Shown one piece after another: positions 19,342 through 28,786 of a stretch of DNA of 64,000 nt. How positions within the stretch are numbered: position 1 is the first letter of the stretch; each line of letters starts with the position of its first letter. Origin of the DNA: Gallionella sp. (lineage in GTDB: Bacteria; Pseudomonadota; Gammaproteobacteria; Burkholderiales; Gallionellaceae); contig JAQTUP010000002.1 of NCBI GenBank assembly GCA_028707275.1, positions 247,198-311,197 on the forward strand. Reading direction: 5' to 3'. The translations under genes were made by a program, and so were the position numbers. Below the pieces are notes generated by a model. It ran no database searches. It worked only from the letters and a program-made list of their open reading frames with translations, and was not told the DNA's origin.

Positions 19342-19369
19342 GGAGTGGGGAGTGGGGAGTGGGGAGTGG
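19342..19369. repeat. Heptamer array, 4 copies of GGAGTGG
   Basis: Four perfect copies of GGAGTGG lie between the PilO-like gene and the next small gene, preceded by a G/A-rich stretch. The period is 7 bp, as in the other arrays of this window. Confidence 0.95.
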
Positions 19370-19424
19370 GAAAGATCCGGCACAGCAGTCGGAATGATGG
19401 AGCTTATTGGAGGGGGCAATTACC

Positions 19425-19796
19425 ATGAACAAATTCTGTTTAATCGTGGCAAGCCTGCTGCTGTTTTGCAGCACGGCGGGCGCCAGTACGATAGGCACGG
19501 TGTTTTACTCACCCGCCGAACGCGGAGCGCTGGTCGCCGCACGCAACGGCATCTCGCAAAGCACCGTCTATACCCTCTCTGGCATTATCCAGCGCGGCGC
19601 CGGGAAAAGTGCTGCCTGGATCAACGGTCGCGCCGTCACCCAGGTGCCGCCTGACCCTGTCATCCCCAGCCTGGTCATAGGCCGGGATCACGTCAAAATT
19701 GAGGACAAAATCCTCAAGGTAGGCGAATCCATCGACATCAATTCCGGCCAGCGCATCCTGCGCCTGCCCGAAAAATCCGTACGGGTAAAGCCATGA
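19425..19796 (+). CDS. MshK/PilP-like small periplasmic protein
   Basis: The 123 aa protein has a signal peptide (MNKFCLIVASLLLFCSTAGA) and a compact domain with the segment TLSGIIQRGAGKSAAWINGRAV. This style recalls GspC/PilP-type HR domains, in which a propeptide-like strand carries an 'INGR' turn. Position after I/J-like genes suggests MshK, which connects the inner-membrane complex to the secretin. Similarity is weak and the call is tentative. The start at 19425 is preceded by TTGGAGGGGG, a strong ribosome site. The stop overlaps the next ATG (19793). Confidence 0.55.
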   Translation: MNKFCLIVASLLLFCSTAGASTIGTVFYSPAERGALVAARNGISQSTVYTLSGIIQRGAGKSAAWINGRAVTQVPPDPVIPSLVIGRDHVKIEDKILKVGESIDINSGQRILRLPEKSVRVKP

Positions 19797-21187
19797 AAAT
19801 CCGCTCAGGACAACGAGGCTTCGCGCTGCTGATATTGCTGGCGCTCATGACGACAGCGTCTGCTGCGCTCGCCGTCAAAATGGCGAAAAACAACGACAGC
19901 AACATACAGATTACCCGGGACGCGCTCACCATCAAGGCGATGGCGCAGGCCAAGGATGCGCTGACAGGCTATGCCATTACTTTTGCCGACACCCATCCAG
20001 GGATGGTTCCGGGCTATTTGCCCTGCCCGGATCAGGCAGGCGGCAACCCCGAGGGCAGCGCGGAGTTGGATTGCGGCACCCGGGATATCAGCGCCACAGG
20101 CCGACTGCCGTGGAGGACGCTGGATCTTAGTCCCTTGCGCGGCGGCGACAACGAATGCCTCTGGTATGCTGTTTCGGGAACCTACAAAAACAACATCAAA
20201 ACCGGCCTGATGAACGAGGATACCAACGGTCAGCTGAAAGTCTATGCCGCCGACGGTGCCTTGCTAACGCCTGCGGACAATCAGGCCGCAGCCGTCATTT
20301 TCGCACCGGGCAAGACATTACCCGGACAGAGTCGCTCCAGCACGACGACATCGTTATGCAACGACAATTACACCGCAGGCGGCTATCTGGACAGCGATGG
20401 CACATACGACAACGCGACGGTATCAATCACGCCCGGCGCTGCCAGTTCGTTTCGTCAGGGCAATACCGCGCAGATAAACGACCAGATGATTTTCATCACC
20501 CGGGCGGATATCTGGAATGCGTTAAAAAGGCGCAGCGACTTTCTCGCGACGCTTGATGACATGACACTGAAAACAGCGCAGTGCATCGCAGAATATGGCC
20601 GAAGAAACAACTTTCCGTCAAACAGGAGTCTGCCCTGGCCCGCCCCGGTGTCCCTGTCTGACTATACCAACAACACCCAATACAACGACACCGACAACCT
20701 GTTAGTCGGGCGGGTGCCCTACAGGGTCAATACCTCACGAAGCGCTACCGGCAACTCGATTCTAACCCCTTATTATTTGCTGCAAGCCAACGGCGCCAAT
20801 TGCCCGAACCCTGCCGGGTGGGCCGCCATTTATCCCTGGTGGGACAACTGGAAGGACCATTTATTCTATGCCATCAGCAAAAGATTCAAACCGGACAACG
20901 CGGCCACCAGCGCCTGCGACAGCGGATCCTGCCTGAGCCTGAACACCTCAGCTAACAACAATGCAGCGGTCGTCATATTTTCCGGCGAGAAACTCACGGG
21001 GCAAAACCGGACCGATAAAAGCGTCGTTTCGGCTTATCTGGAAGGGCGCAATGCGAGCAACACCGCCCACCCGTCGGGCAATGAAAATTACCAGATGGAC
21101 GCCGCCGGCGACACCTTCAACGATATTGTCTACTGCATCAAGGATGACCTGAGCGTAGTCAGGGGAACGACAACAGGCTGTCCTTAA
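19793..21187 (+). CDS. Large atypical prepilin-like minor pilin
   Basis: The 464 aa protein starts MKIRSGQRGFALLILLALMTTASAA: a short positive leader, a Gly-Phe junction and a hydrophobic helix, as in type IV prepilins. The usual Glu at position 5 of the mature helix is replaced by Ile (FALLI), as happens in tip or GspK-like pseudopilins. The remaining ~430 residues are Asn/Thr/Asp-rich with paired cysteines and the segment DALTGYAITF...LPCP, which recurs in the next gene. It may cap or prime the pilus. The tip role is inference. Confidence 0.7.
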   Translation: MKIRSGQRGFALLILLALMTTASAALAVKMAKNNDSNIQITRDALTIKAMAQAKDALTGYAITFADTHPGMVPGYLPCPDQAGGNPEGSAELDCGTRDISATGRLPWRTLDLSPLRGGDNECLWYAVSGTYKNNIKTGLMNEDTNGQLKVYAADGALLTPADNQAAAVIFAPGKTLPGQSRSSTTTSLCNDNYTAGGYLDSDGTYDNATVSITPGAASSFRQGNTAQINDQMIFITRADIWNALKRRSDFLATLDDMTLKTAQCIAEYGRRNNFPSNRSLPWPAPVSLSDYTNNTQYNDTDNLLVGRVPYRVNTSRSATGNSILTPYYLLQANGANCPNPAGWAAIYPWWDNWKDHLFYAISKRFKPDNAATSACDSGSCLSLNTSANNNAAVVIFSGEKLTGQNRTDKSVVSAYLEGRNASNTAHPSGNENYQMDAAGDTFNDIVYCIKDDLSVVRGTTTGCP

Positions 21188-21202
21188 CCGGGTTAAACGA
21201 TC

Positions 21203-21946
21203 ATGAAAATACGCCCACAAAACGGTTTTACCCTGGTCGAAATGGCCATCGTACTGGCCATCATGGCACTGATTCTGGGCGCCAGTCTGACGCTGCTCTC
21301 GGCGCAACAGGATCAGCGAAAAGTCGAAGACACCCACGCCCGGCTCGAAGATGCCCGGGATGCCCTGACAGGCTTTGCCATCGCCTATGGCCGACTGCCC
21401 TGCCCTGCCTCAGCCGCCAGCGGCGCGGAGAGTCCGGCAGGCGGCGGCGTGTGCACAAATTTCAACAACGGTTTTTTGCCGGCGGCGACCTTAGGCCTCA
21501 CGCCGGTCGACAGCCTGGGTTTTCTCACAGACGCCTGGGGCAACCGGATCCGCTATGCGGTGAGCAACGCGAACGGCAATGCATTTACCACCGCCGACAG
21601 GATGAAACTGATCGGAATGTCCGCTCTGGCGCCTGACCTGATGGTTTGCGCGAGTGCCACGGCAGCGGGCTTTGATGCTGTCAATTGCGGCACCAACAAC
21701 GGTCTGACCGCTGCACCCGGGGTACCGGCTGTCATATATTCCACCGGGAAAAACGGAGCCTATGGCGGCACCAGCATCGACGAGACGGCCAACCCTAACC
21801 CTAACAGTGCCGACAATAATCATACCTTCGTCAGTCACAGTATCGCGCCCGCCGAGGCCACCGGCGGCGTCTTCGACGATCAGCTCATCTGGCTATCCCA
21901 GAATATTTTGTATAACCGCATGGTTCAGGCAGGAAAACTGCCATGA
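21203..21946 (+). CDS. Type IV prepilin-like minor pilin
   Basis: The 247 aa protein has a class III signal: MKIRPQNG|FTLVEMAIVLAIMALILG, with cleavage after Gly and a Glu at mature position 5, so it should be processed by the prepilin peptidase. The ectodomain carries DALTGFAIAYGRLPCP, shared with the preceding 464 aa protein, which suggests the two are related minor pilins. It is Ala/Asn/Gly-rich, with several cysteines. It overlaps the response regulator gene by 4 bp at 21943, coupling pilin and regulator expression. Confidence 0.82.
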   Translation: MKIRPQNGFTLVEMAIVLAIMALILGASLTLLSAQQDQRKVEDTHARLEDARDALTGFAIAYGRLPCPASAASGAESPAGGGVCTNFNNGFLPAATLGLTPVDSLGFLTDAWGNRIRYAVSNANGNAFTTADRMKLIGMSALAPDLMVCASATAAGFDAVNCGTNNGLTAAPGVPAVIYSTGKNGAYGGTSIDETANPNPNSADNNHTFVSHSIAPAEATGGVFDDQLIWLSQNILYNRMVQAGKLP

Positions 21947-22575
21947 CATCAAAACACAGCCTCCCGTGCGGCGTCCCCCCTCCGACACTGCTGATCGTCG
22001 AAGATGACAAGGCGCTCGCAGCTTATCTGAGCTGTGCCATGCAGGACGAAGGCTATCACGTGAACTGCGCACACAGCCGGGCCATGGCACTGGACTTCAA
22101 ACCTCAGCCTTTGCTCGCGCTGATAGACCTGGGGCTGCCGCCATCGGAAAACCAGATCAGCGAGGGACTGTTTTTGATTGATGCACTCTTATCCTGTGAG
22201 CCACACTGCAAGATCATCGTCATCACAGGCCAGGACGAAGAATCCTCGGCATTCGAGGCAGTACGCCGGGGCGCTTTTGACTTCATCAGCAAGCCGGCCT
22301 CCATGGAGGATATCAAGGCTGCCATCAGGCGCGCCAGCCTGTTTTTACACCACGAGGAACACTTGTCGGCAACAGGTGAAGCGCGTCTGCACCTCACCGT
22401 GACACTCGCCGACGGTCCCAGAAACACCGCTGATGCGGCCGAAGAACAAATGGTACGCGGCGCGCTGGCCGACACTCACGGCAATATCGGTGAAGCCGCA
22501 GAGCGAATGGGCATGGTGCGCGAACACCTGTATTACTACCTGAAAAAATATGGCATCCCGCTCAAACGGGCATAG
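21943..22575 (+). CDS. Response regulator, REC + Fis-type HTH (ActR/PrrA-like)
   Basis: The 210 aa protein has a receiver domain (about 14-135) with acidic pocket E20-D21-D22 and phospho-acceptor D62 in ALIDLGLP, Thr in VITGQDEE and Lys in ISKPAS. A short linker leads to a Fis-type helix-turn-helix (about 165-208, ending EHLYYYLKKYGIPLKR). There is no sigma-54 AAA domain, so it should act as a sigma-54-independent DNA-binding regulator like ActR/PrrA. It sits inside the pilus locus just before its likely partner kinase, so control of the downstream pilin genes is a reasonable inference. Confidence 0.85.
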   Translation: MTSKHSLPCGVPPPTLLIVEDDKALAAYLSCAMQDEGYHVNCAHSRAMALDFKPQPLLALIDLGLPPSENQISEGLFLIDALLSCEPHCKIIVITGQDEESSAFEAVRRGAFDFISKPASMEDIKAAIRRASLFLHHEEHLSATGEARLHLTVTLADGPRNTADAAEEQMVRGALADTHGNIGEAAERMGMVREHLYYYLKKYGIPLKRA

Positions 22576-22615
22576 GGAGAAGGGAGAAGGGAGAAGGGAG
22601 AAGGGAGAAGGGAGG
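22574..22615. repeat. Heptamer array, 5 copies of AGGGAGA plus one variant
   Basis: Five perfect AGGGAGA units (22574-22608) and an AGGGAGG (22609-22615) begin at the stop codon of the response regulator gene and lie before the kinase gene. A related G/A-rich heptamer occurs in cysS and before cysN. Confidence 0.97.
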
Positions 22616-22652
22616 GGCTGCGCTAATTTTTTCACACAACAAATTTCAGTCT

Positions 22653-23780
22653 ATGACGCCCTATATCAGTTTATCTCTGGTCTTTCTTGCCGCAGGTCTT
22701 GCCCTGCTGGCCGCTATCGCCTATCTGGCGCGGCTGGTCAGACGACACCGACGCGCGCTGGGCGCACTGCTCAAACTGGCGCAACACAATCACCCCCCCC
22801 TGCAACTCCCCGCAGCCGCATGGCCCGCACTCGCAGACGGCGGTATCAAACGCCTGGAATTTTCCGGCAACTGGTTCGGTCAGGCGGTGCAGGGCAGCTT
22901 CGGGGATGCGCATAACGCCTGCCATCCCTTCACTTTCAAAGTCACAACCGATGGTGACGCTGACTTGAGATTTGAACTCTATGCCCGGACGAATCGCGGC
23001 GAGGCGCGTCTGTTCGCGGAAAATCTGGCCGGCGTATTCCGCCTGCTGCTGGAAACGGCTGTACAAGGCAAGATGGAGGCATTGTCCGCAGCACTGTCCG
23101 AACAGACAAAACTAACCCTGTATTTGCAACATGACCTGCGCAACCTCTCACAATGGGTAGGCTGGTTAGCCACCGACATTGCACAGGCCGACAATGATGC
23201 CGCCCTGCTTCACATCGCGCAGGGCCTCTGCGTGGGGGCGCCTCACGCGGCGGCACGCGCAAGACGCATTCTTGACGCGACCTGCAAGAGCCGCTCAACG
23301 ACCCTGCCTGCACTGCAACCTTTGAGCCTGCTCGGTGCGATCAAGGAGGCGGCCGAACACGCAGGACTCAACGTGACCATAGAGGCAAAGGACACCTCCG
23401 TTTTGTTGCGCCGCGATTTGCTCGACCGCGCGCTGGATAATATTTTTGCCAATGTTGCACCGTGGCTGCGCCAGCATGCCGAACTGAGCATTCTTGTGAC
23501 CATCGAAGAGGAGGAAGACAGGGTATGCGCCAAAATCACCCTGCCTCGCCTGACGGGAATCACTCGTCCTGAAAGTCTGTTCGAGCCTTTTTCCAGCGGT
23601 CGCCCCGGCGGCCTGGGTCTTGGACTATATCAGGCACGCAAGAGTCTGAATGAGGCTGGGGGGGAGCTCGTCGCCTCTGCATATGAGCAACACATCACCT
23701 TTAATCTGACATTGCCTGGCGACATGCAGCCCCCGAAACTCCTGCTCAACCCGAAGATTCAAACGGCAGCCCGGCTGTAG
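22653..23780 (+). CDS. Membrane histidine kinase of the pilus locus
   Basis: The 375 aa protein has one N-terminal membrane segment (about 5-27), a region without clear sensor motifs (35-140), a phospho-acceptor box HDLRN with H160, and a C-terminal ATPase domain (GGLGLGLYQARKSLNEAGGE near the end). The HDLRN box resembles that of the PrsK family rather than classic HELRN/HDLRQP kinases. The N-box is atypical (LLDRALDNIFANVAPW), with the Asn still present. It is probably the partner of the adjacent ActR-like regulator. The only gap between the two genes is the heptamer array. Confidence 0.75.
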   Translation: MTPYISLSLVFLAAGLALLAAIAYLARLVRRHRRALGALLKLAQHNHPPLQLPAAAWPALADGGIKRLEFSGNWFGQAVQGSFGDAHNACHPFTFKVTTDGDADLRFELYARTNRGEARLFAENLAGVFRLLLETAVQGKMEALSAALSEQTKLTLYLQHDLRNLSQWVGWLATDIAQADNDAALLHIAQGLCVGAPHAAARARRILDATCKSRSTTLPALQPLSLLGAIKEAAEHAGLNVTIEAKDTSVLLRRDLLDRALDNIFANVAPWLRQHAELSILVTIEEEEDRVCAKITLPRLTGITRPESLFEPFSSGRPGGLGLGLYQARKSLNEAGGELVASAYEQHITFNLTLPGDMQPPKLLLNPKIQTAARL

Positions 23781-23781
23781 C

Positions 23782-23804
23782 GCACTTTTTTACGAATAAA
23801 GTGC
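23782..23804 (+). terminator. Possible hairpin after the pilus kinase gene
   Basis: GCACTTT (23782-23788) pairs with AAAGTGC (23798-23804) across a 9-base loop directly after the kinase stop. The downstream T-richness is weak, so termination is uncertain. Confidence 0.4.
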
Positions 23805-23907
23805 ATTTGTAAAATTTCTTTACTTATGTAAACCATTCCAAAGGTATAAATTTCAAACCGTACCACTCGCACCATTTCCGTTCATTCATACTTTTCAGGA
23901 GAATATC

Positions 23908-24582
23908 ATGTGGAAATACAGCAAAAAAAATCAATCAGGCTTCACCCTGGTTGAACTGGCTATCGTGCTGGTCATCATCGGCCTGATCTTAGCCGCCGTG
24001 CTCAAGGGACAGCAGATGATCGAAAACGGTAAAGTCAAGAACGTGGTCAATGACATGAAGGGAATCGTCGCCGCCTACTATTCCTATCAGGATCGTTACA
24101 AAGCGGTACCGGGCGACGATGCTGCCGCCTCATCCCATGCAACGGGTGCTGTCAATGGTGGCGGAGACGGCGCTATCACGGGACTCTTTGACGCAGCTGT
24201 AGCGCCCTCCGCCACGGCCGAGAGCAACAACTTCTGGCAACACACCCGCATGACAGGATTTCTGACCGGCATCGCTACCGCAGCCGAAGCCAAGCCTCCG
24301 ACCAATTCGGTGGGCGGGGTACTGGGCGTTCAGTCTCATGTCTCGGCGGCCGGTGGATCAACTTATGGCATGACAGGCATGGTGGTCTGTGCCAGCAATG
24401 TACCGTGGAAAATAGCCCAGGCCGTCGATATCCTTCAGGATGACGGCGACAGCGCGACAGGTACCGTAAGAGCCGGGGCTACAGCGACCACTGCGACTGC
24501 CGCTACCACGTCAGCGGTGTATGGCCCTGCTGTTATCGCGCCAAACACCGAAGGGATACATACCATTTGCATGAAAATATAG
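23908..24582 (+). CDS. Type IV major-pilin-like prepilin 1
   Basis: The 224 aa protein has the prepilin signal KKNQSG|FTLVELAIVLVIIGLILAAVLKG, with Glu at mature position 5, and a Gly/Ala-rich ectodomain containing YYSYQDRYKAVPGDDAA. It has a cysteine pair, with one Cys near the C-terminus (IHTICMKI), as is common for MSHA-like pilins. A good ribosome site (CAGGAG) precedes the ATG. With the next gene it forms a tandem pair of similar pilins, possibly major and alternative subunits. A stand-alone leader of 127 bp before it suggests a separate promoter, though no clear consensus was found. Confidence 0.88.
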   Translation: MWKYSKKNQSGFTLVELAIVLVIIGLILAAVLKGQQMIENGKVKNVVNDMKGIVAAYYSYQDRYKAVPGDDAAASSHATGAVNGGGDGAITGLFDAAVAPSATAESNNFWQHTRMTGFLTGIATAAEAKPPTNSVGGVLGVQSHVSAAGGSTYGMTGMVVCASNVPWKIAQAVDILQDDGDSATGTVRAGATATTATAATTSAVYGPAVIAPNTEGIHTICMKI

Positions 24583-24607
24583 GGGTTCGGGCGAATAACT
24601 TCTGCCG

Positions 24608-24629
24608 CAAGCCCGCGCAGGCGGGCTTG
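24608..24629 (+). terminator. Hairpin after first pilin gene
   Basis: CAAGCCCGC (24608-24616) and GCGGGCTTG (24621-24629) form a perfect 9-bp stem with a GCAG loop. Only a weak T-run follows. In this position it could partly terminate, giving more transcript of the first pilin than the second. Confidence 0.55.
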
Positions 24630-24718
24630 TTCGTTACGGCGTCACTCGTAAAACTTCCCCTCACCGCGATACACGGCAGCCCGCCTTCACGTCCACTCAC
24701 ACTTCAAAGGAGAATGTC

Positions 24719-25390
24719 ATGTGTAAATACAATCCAAGATCTCAGTCCGGCTTTACGCTGGTTGAACTCGCCATCGTGCTGGTCATCATCGGCCTGCTGT
24801 TGGGCGGCATATTAAAGGGGCAGGAAATGATCGAGAACGGCAAGATCAAAAATCTGCAAAACGATGTGAAAGGCGTGACCGCCGCCTACTACGCCTACCG
24901 GGACCGCTATAACGCCCTGCCCGGTGACGACACCAGAGCTACCGCCCGCTGGACGACCGCCGCAGCCCCTGTTGCAACATCAGGCGATGGCAACGGTCTG
25001 ATCGGTATCAATAACACCTGGACGACTTGCACGCCGCTCCTCACCACCCCTGAGAGCTGTACTTTCATGCACCATCTGCGCTTGGCCAGTCTGATCACCG
25101 GGCAACCCAACACCATAGATCCTGTCAATGCCTATGGCGGAGTGATTCGCGTCCAGCAAAGCACGACGGCTGCCAACACGGCGATGGTGGTGGGTCTGAA
25201 CCTGTGCTTCGGCAACCTGCCCTCCAAGGCGGCTGAAGCGATCGATACCAGTTTCGATGACGGAAATCCCGCTACCGGCAACGTGCGTGCCATCGCCGGT
25301 GCCGGCAACTTCGACCCTAACGCCGTGGCAGCTGCGGCATACGTAGACTCGACAGCCGTCACGACCTACACGGTATGCAAGCTGTTGTAA
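24719..25390 (+). CDS. Type IV major-pilin-like prepilin 2
   Basis: The 223 aa paralogue of the preceding pilin has RSQSG|FTLVELAIVLVIIGLLLGGILKG and AAYYAYRDRYNALPGDD. The first ~60 residues are closely similar to pilin 1; the ectodomain has diverged but keeps the PGDD motif and a near-terminal cysteine (YTVCKLL). AAAGGAGAA precedes the ATG. Both pilins end before a strong hairpin at 25434-25455. Tandem pilins could assemble into one fibre or be alternative subunits; sequence cannot tell. Confidence 0.88.
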   Translation: MCKYNPRSQSGFTLVELAIVLVIIGLLLGGILKGQEMIENGKIKNLQNDVKGVTAAYYAYRDRYNALPGDDTRATARWTTAAAPVATSGDGNGLIGINNTWTTCTPLLTTPESCTFMHHLRLASLITGQPNTIDPVNAYGGVIRVQQSTTAANTAMVVGLNLCFGNLPSKAAEAIDTSFDDGNPATGNVRAIAGAGNFDPNAVAAAAYVDSTAVTTYTVCKLL

Positions 25391-25433
25391 AAACAAAGTT
25401 ATCGGTTTACCGTTTTAAGTTTTCTGCATCAAT

Positions 25434-25455
25434 AAAGCCCGCTTGCGCGGGCTTT
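25434..25455. terminator. Bidirectional terminator-like hairpin between pilin 2 and cysS
   Basis: AAAGCCCGC (25434-25442) and GCGGGCTTT (25447-25455) form a perfect 9-bp stem with a TTGC loop between convergent genes. Short A/T-runs flank it on both sides. Confidence 0.7.
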
Positions 25456-25476
25456 GTCATGCAACGGGATGAAAAC

Positions 25477-26859
25477 TTACACTCGCCGCCAGTGGGTGCC
25501 TTGTGCGCTGTCTTCCAGCACGATGCCGTCGGCCAGCAGCGCTTTTCGAATACGGTCGGCTTCCGAATAGTTCTTCGCCAGTTTGGCTTCGTTGCGCGCG
25601 AGAATTTGCGCCAAGATCCCGGCATCATCAGAACCTGCGCCTTGCAAAAAGGCTGTCGGGTCGCGTTGCAGCAACCCCAGCACTGCCCCCAGTGCCTTGA
25701 GCTGCATCGCGGATTTCGCCGACTGACTGCGGTTCACTTCGTTGGCCAGATCGAACAAAACGGCCAGTGCTTCGGGCGTATTGAAGTCATCGTCCATCGC
25801 CACTTTAAAGCGCGCAGCATAAGCCTCGTTCCAGTCAACCACCAGGCTCCCTTCTCCCTTCCCCCTTCCCTCTTCCCCTTTTAACGCCGTGTACAGCCGA
25901 TCCAGCGCCTTCTTCGTATCGTCCAGATGGGCATCCGAATAATTGAGCGGGCTGCGGTAGTGGGCGCGCAGGATGAACAGGCGCACCACTTCCGGGTCGT
26001 ACTGTTTGAGCACCTCGCGGATGGTGAAGAAGTTGCCCAGACTCTTGGACATCTTCTCGTTATCCAGACGCACGAAACCGTTGTGCATCCAGTAGTTCAC
26101 ATATTGGCACTGGTGTGCGCCCTCGCTCTGTGCGATCTCGTTCTCGTGGTGCGGGAACTGCAAGTCCGCCCCGCCGCCGTGAATGTCAAAATGCTCGCCC
26201 AGCAGCTTCGAGCCCATCGCAGAGCATTCGATATGCCAGCCCGGGCGACCTCTGCCCCACTTCGAATCCCACTTGACCTCTTCGGCCTCATCCTCGCGGG
26301 CGTGTTTCCACAGCACGAAATCGAGCGGGTCGTGCTTGTCCGAGACCACGTCCACACGCTCCCCGGCACGCAAATCTTCCAGCGACTTGCCGGAGAGTTT
26401 GCCGTAACCTTCGAACTTCCTGACCGAATAATTCACGTCCCCGTCTGCGGCCTGGTAGGCTAAGCCGCGCACTTCGAGCTTTTCGATGATGTCCAGCATT
26501 TCCGGTACATATTGCGTGGCGCGCGGCTCATGGTCGGGACGCAGCACCCCCAGCGCGTCGGCATCCTCGTGCATCGCGTCGATGAAGCGCTGCGTGAGCT
26601 GATGGATAGACTCCTGGTTCTCCGCTGCGCGGCGGATGATCTTGTCGTCGATGTCGGTGATGTTGCGCACATAAGTCACGTCATAAGCACTGGCCTTGAA
26701 CCAGCGATAGACCATATCGAACACCACCATCACCCGCGCATGTCCCAGATGGCAGTAATCGTAAACCGTCATGCCGCACACATACATGCGCACGGTATTG
26801 GGCGTAATCGGCGTAAATTGTTGCTTGTCGCGCGAGAGCGTATTGTAAATTTTTAGCAT
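25477..26859 (-). CDS. cysS: Cysteinyl-tRNA synthetase
   Basis: This class I synthetase charges tRNA-Cys. Length is 460 aa, as usual. The HIGH signature appears as HLGH (residues 37-40), the zinc ligands include C28 and C212, H237/H238 follow in FPHHENE, and the KMSKS loop is at 269-273. Residues about 327-338 ([12 protein letters not shown]) are encoded by five G/A-rich heptamers and form a hydrophilic insert in the helical domain after YTALKG. The C-terminal anticodon-binding part is intact. It is followed, in its direction, by the shared hairpin with pilin 2. Confidence 0.97.
   Translation of the reverse strand: MLKIYNTLSRDKQQFTPITPNTVRMYVCGMTVYDYCHLGHARVMVVFDMVYRWFKASAYDVTYVRNITDIDDKIIRRAAENQESIHQLTQRFIDAMHEDADALGVLRPDHEPRATQYVPEMLDIIEKLEVRGLAYQAADGDVNYSVRKFEGYGKLSGKSLEDLRAGERVDVVSDKHDPLDFVLWKHAREDEAEEVKWDSKWGRGRPGWHIECSAMGSKLLGEHFDIHGGGADLQFPHHENEIAQSEGAHQCQYVNYWMHNGFVRLDNEKMSKSLGNFFTIREVLKQYDPEVVRLFILRAHYRSPLNYSDAHLDDTKKALDRLYTALKGEEGRGKGEGSLVVDWNEAYAARFKVAMDDDFNTPEALAVLFDLANEVNRSQSAKSAMQLKALGAVLGLLQRDPTAFLQGAGSDDAGILAQILARNEAKLAKNYSEADRIRKALLADGIVLEDSAQGTHWRRV
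25847..25881. repeat. Heptamer array inside cysS (5 units)
   Basis: On the plus strand the units are CTCCCTT twice, CCCCCTT, CCCTCTT and CCCCTTT. This is 35 bp of strict 7-bp period in the same sequence family as the AGGGAGA array at 22574. In the cysS frame it encodes a Gly/Glu/Lys-rich insert. Confidence 0.93.
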
Positions 26860-26917
26860 TAAGAAAACCTTGAAAAATTAAGCTTGTGACGGGTAGCCCG
26901 TAGCAGAAGCGGCTTCG

Positions 26918-28597
26918 CTACAAGCTGCCAGCTTCCTTTGTCCAGGAATCTTTCAGTGTCACGGTACGGTTGAACACGAGTTTGCCGCCGGGTTGGTGAT
27001 CACGGCGGTCGCTACAAAAATAGCCCAGGCGTTCGAACTGATAGCGCGTCTCGGGTGCGGCATCCTTCACACTGCTCTCCACCCAGCCTGGCACCACGGT
27101 CAGCGATCGGGGGTTCAGATAAGTGCAAAAGTCGACTTCCTTGTCAGCATCCGGTGCAGGCACGGTAAACAGGCGGTCATACAGACGAATCTCGGCGGGC
27201 AGCGCGTGTTCGCATGACAAAAAGTGGATCACCCCACGCACCTTGCGACCTTCCGGATTCTTGCCCAGGGTCGCATGGTCGATGCTGCAACGCAGTTCAA
27301 CCACCCGCCCTGCCTCATCCTTCACTGCTTCATCGCAGCGCATCACATAGCTGTGACGCAGGCGCACTTCCCCGCCCAGACTGAGGCGTTTCCAGCCCGG
27401 AGGGGCGACTTCGGCAAAGTCGTCCGCCTCGATGACCAGTTCGCGGCCAAACGAAACAACACGGCTGCCCAATTCCGGATGCTGAGGATGAAAGTCCGCT
27501 TCGCGTTCAGCCGCGCCCTCGAAATTGGTGATCGTGACCCGGAGGGGATGGATGACAGCCACCACGCGCGGCGCAATGGCTTCCAGGTCTTCGCGGATTG
27601 CGCCTTCCATGACAGCCATATCCACGCTGTTGCCGCTTTTGGATACGCCGATGCGTCTGGAGAATTCGCGGATACCGGCCGCAGTATAGCCACGGCGGCG
27701 CATGCCGGAAATCGTCGGCATGCGAGGATCGTCCCAGCCGGACACTTGCTGGTTATTCACCAGTTGCAGCAGTTTTCGCTTGCTGGTGATGGTGTAGTGC
27801 AGCTCCAGACGCGAGAATTCATATTGGCGGGGGTGACAGGCGATGGAAAGATTGTCCAGCACCCAGTCATAGAGCGGCCTGTGATCCTCGAACTCCAGCG
27901 TGCAGATCGAATGGGTGATGCCTTCCAACGCATCCGAGATGCAATGCGTGTAATCGTACATAGGATAGATGCACCACGCATCCCCGGTACGGATGTGGTG
28001 TGCACGGCGTATCCGGTAAATAGCCGGATCGCGCATGTTGATGTTTGAGGAGGCCATGTCTATCTTCGCGCGCAGCACTTTCGCGCCATCGGCATATTCA
28101 CCGGCTTTCATGCGGGCAAACAGATCCAGGTTCTCGGCAACCGTGCGGTCACGGTACGGGCTGTTGCGACCGGCCTGCGTGAGCGTGCCGCGATATTCGC
28201 GCATTTCCTCAGCCGAAAGATCGTCCACATAAGCTAATCCCTTGTTGATCAGCTCGACGGCAAAATCATACAAGGCATCGAAATAATCCGACGCCCAATG
28301 CACGTCCCCCGACCACTGAAATCCCAGCCAGCGCACGTCCTCCTGGATGGATTGCGCATATTCATCGCTCTCTTTTTCCGGGTTGGTGTCATCGAAGCGC
28401 AGATTGCATTGCCCCTGATAATCTTCTGCCAGGCCGAAATTCAGACAAATGGATTTGGCGTGCCCGACATGCAAATAGCCGTTAGGCTCAGGCGGGAAGC
28501 GCGTGACAATGCGGTTGTGCAGACCACGGGCCAAATCAGCGTCTATGATGGCGCGGATAAAATTGGAAACTGGGGCAGGTGTACGCGTACTGCTCAT
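26918..28597 (-). CDS. glnS: Glutaminyl-tRNA synthetase
   Basis: This class I synthetase charges tRNA-Gln. The 559 aa protein has [19 protein letters not shown] (HVGH at 43-46) and a KMSKS-equivalent (TITSKRKLL). It carries the two C-terminal anticodon-binding beta-barrels typical of GlnRS and ends with [12 protein letters not shown]. Presence of GlnRS instead of the indirect GatCAB route fits a beta- or gammaproteobacterium. It is transcribed with or just upstream of cysS; the 58 bp between them carries a short inverted repeat (around 26890-26925) but no clear promoter. Confidence 0.97.
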   Translation of the reverse strand: MSSTRTPAPVSNFIRAIIDADLARGLHNRIVTRFPPEPNGYLHVGHAKSICLNFGLAEDYQGQCNLRFDDTNPEKESDEYAQSIQEDVRWLGFQWSGDVHWASDYFDALYDFAVELINKGLAYVDDLSAEEMREYRGTLTQAGRNSPYRDRTVAENLDLFARMKAGEYADGAKVLRAKIDMASSNINMRDPAIYRIRRAHHIRTGDAWCIYPMYDYTHCISDALEGITHSICTLEFEDHRPLYDWVLDNLSIACHPRQYEFSRLELHYTITSKRKLLQLVNNQQVSGWDDPRMPTISGMRRRGYTAAGIREFSRRIGVSKSGNSVDMAVMEGAIREDLEAIAPRVVAVIHPLRVTITNFEGAAEREADFHPQHPELGSRVVSFGRELVIEADDFAEVAPPGWKRLSLGGEVRLRHSYVMRCDEAVKDEAGRVVELRCSIDHATLGKNPEGRKVRGVIHFLSCEHALPAEIRLYDRLFTVPAPDADKEVDFCTYLNPRSLTVVPGWVESSVKDAAPETRYQFERLGYFCSDRRDHQPGGKLVFNRTVTLKDSWTKEAGSL

Positions 28598-28786
28598 GCT
28601 GGACTCTCTTGTGTCGGGGTTGAATGGTCAAACTGGCGGCGATTTTACCCGAAAATACGCAGACTATCGTCCTTGCTGCTCACCTATATGCATTAAGCAT
28701 GTGAAAACACATCGGTTATTTGGTAGAATTGGCACCAAGTTATGCCCGCACGTAGCCTAGGTGCATCCACAGGATTTGAATGACAG

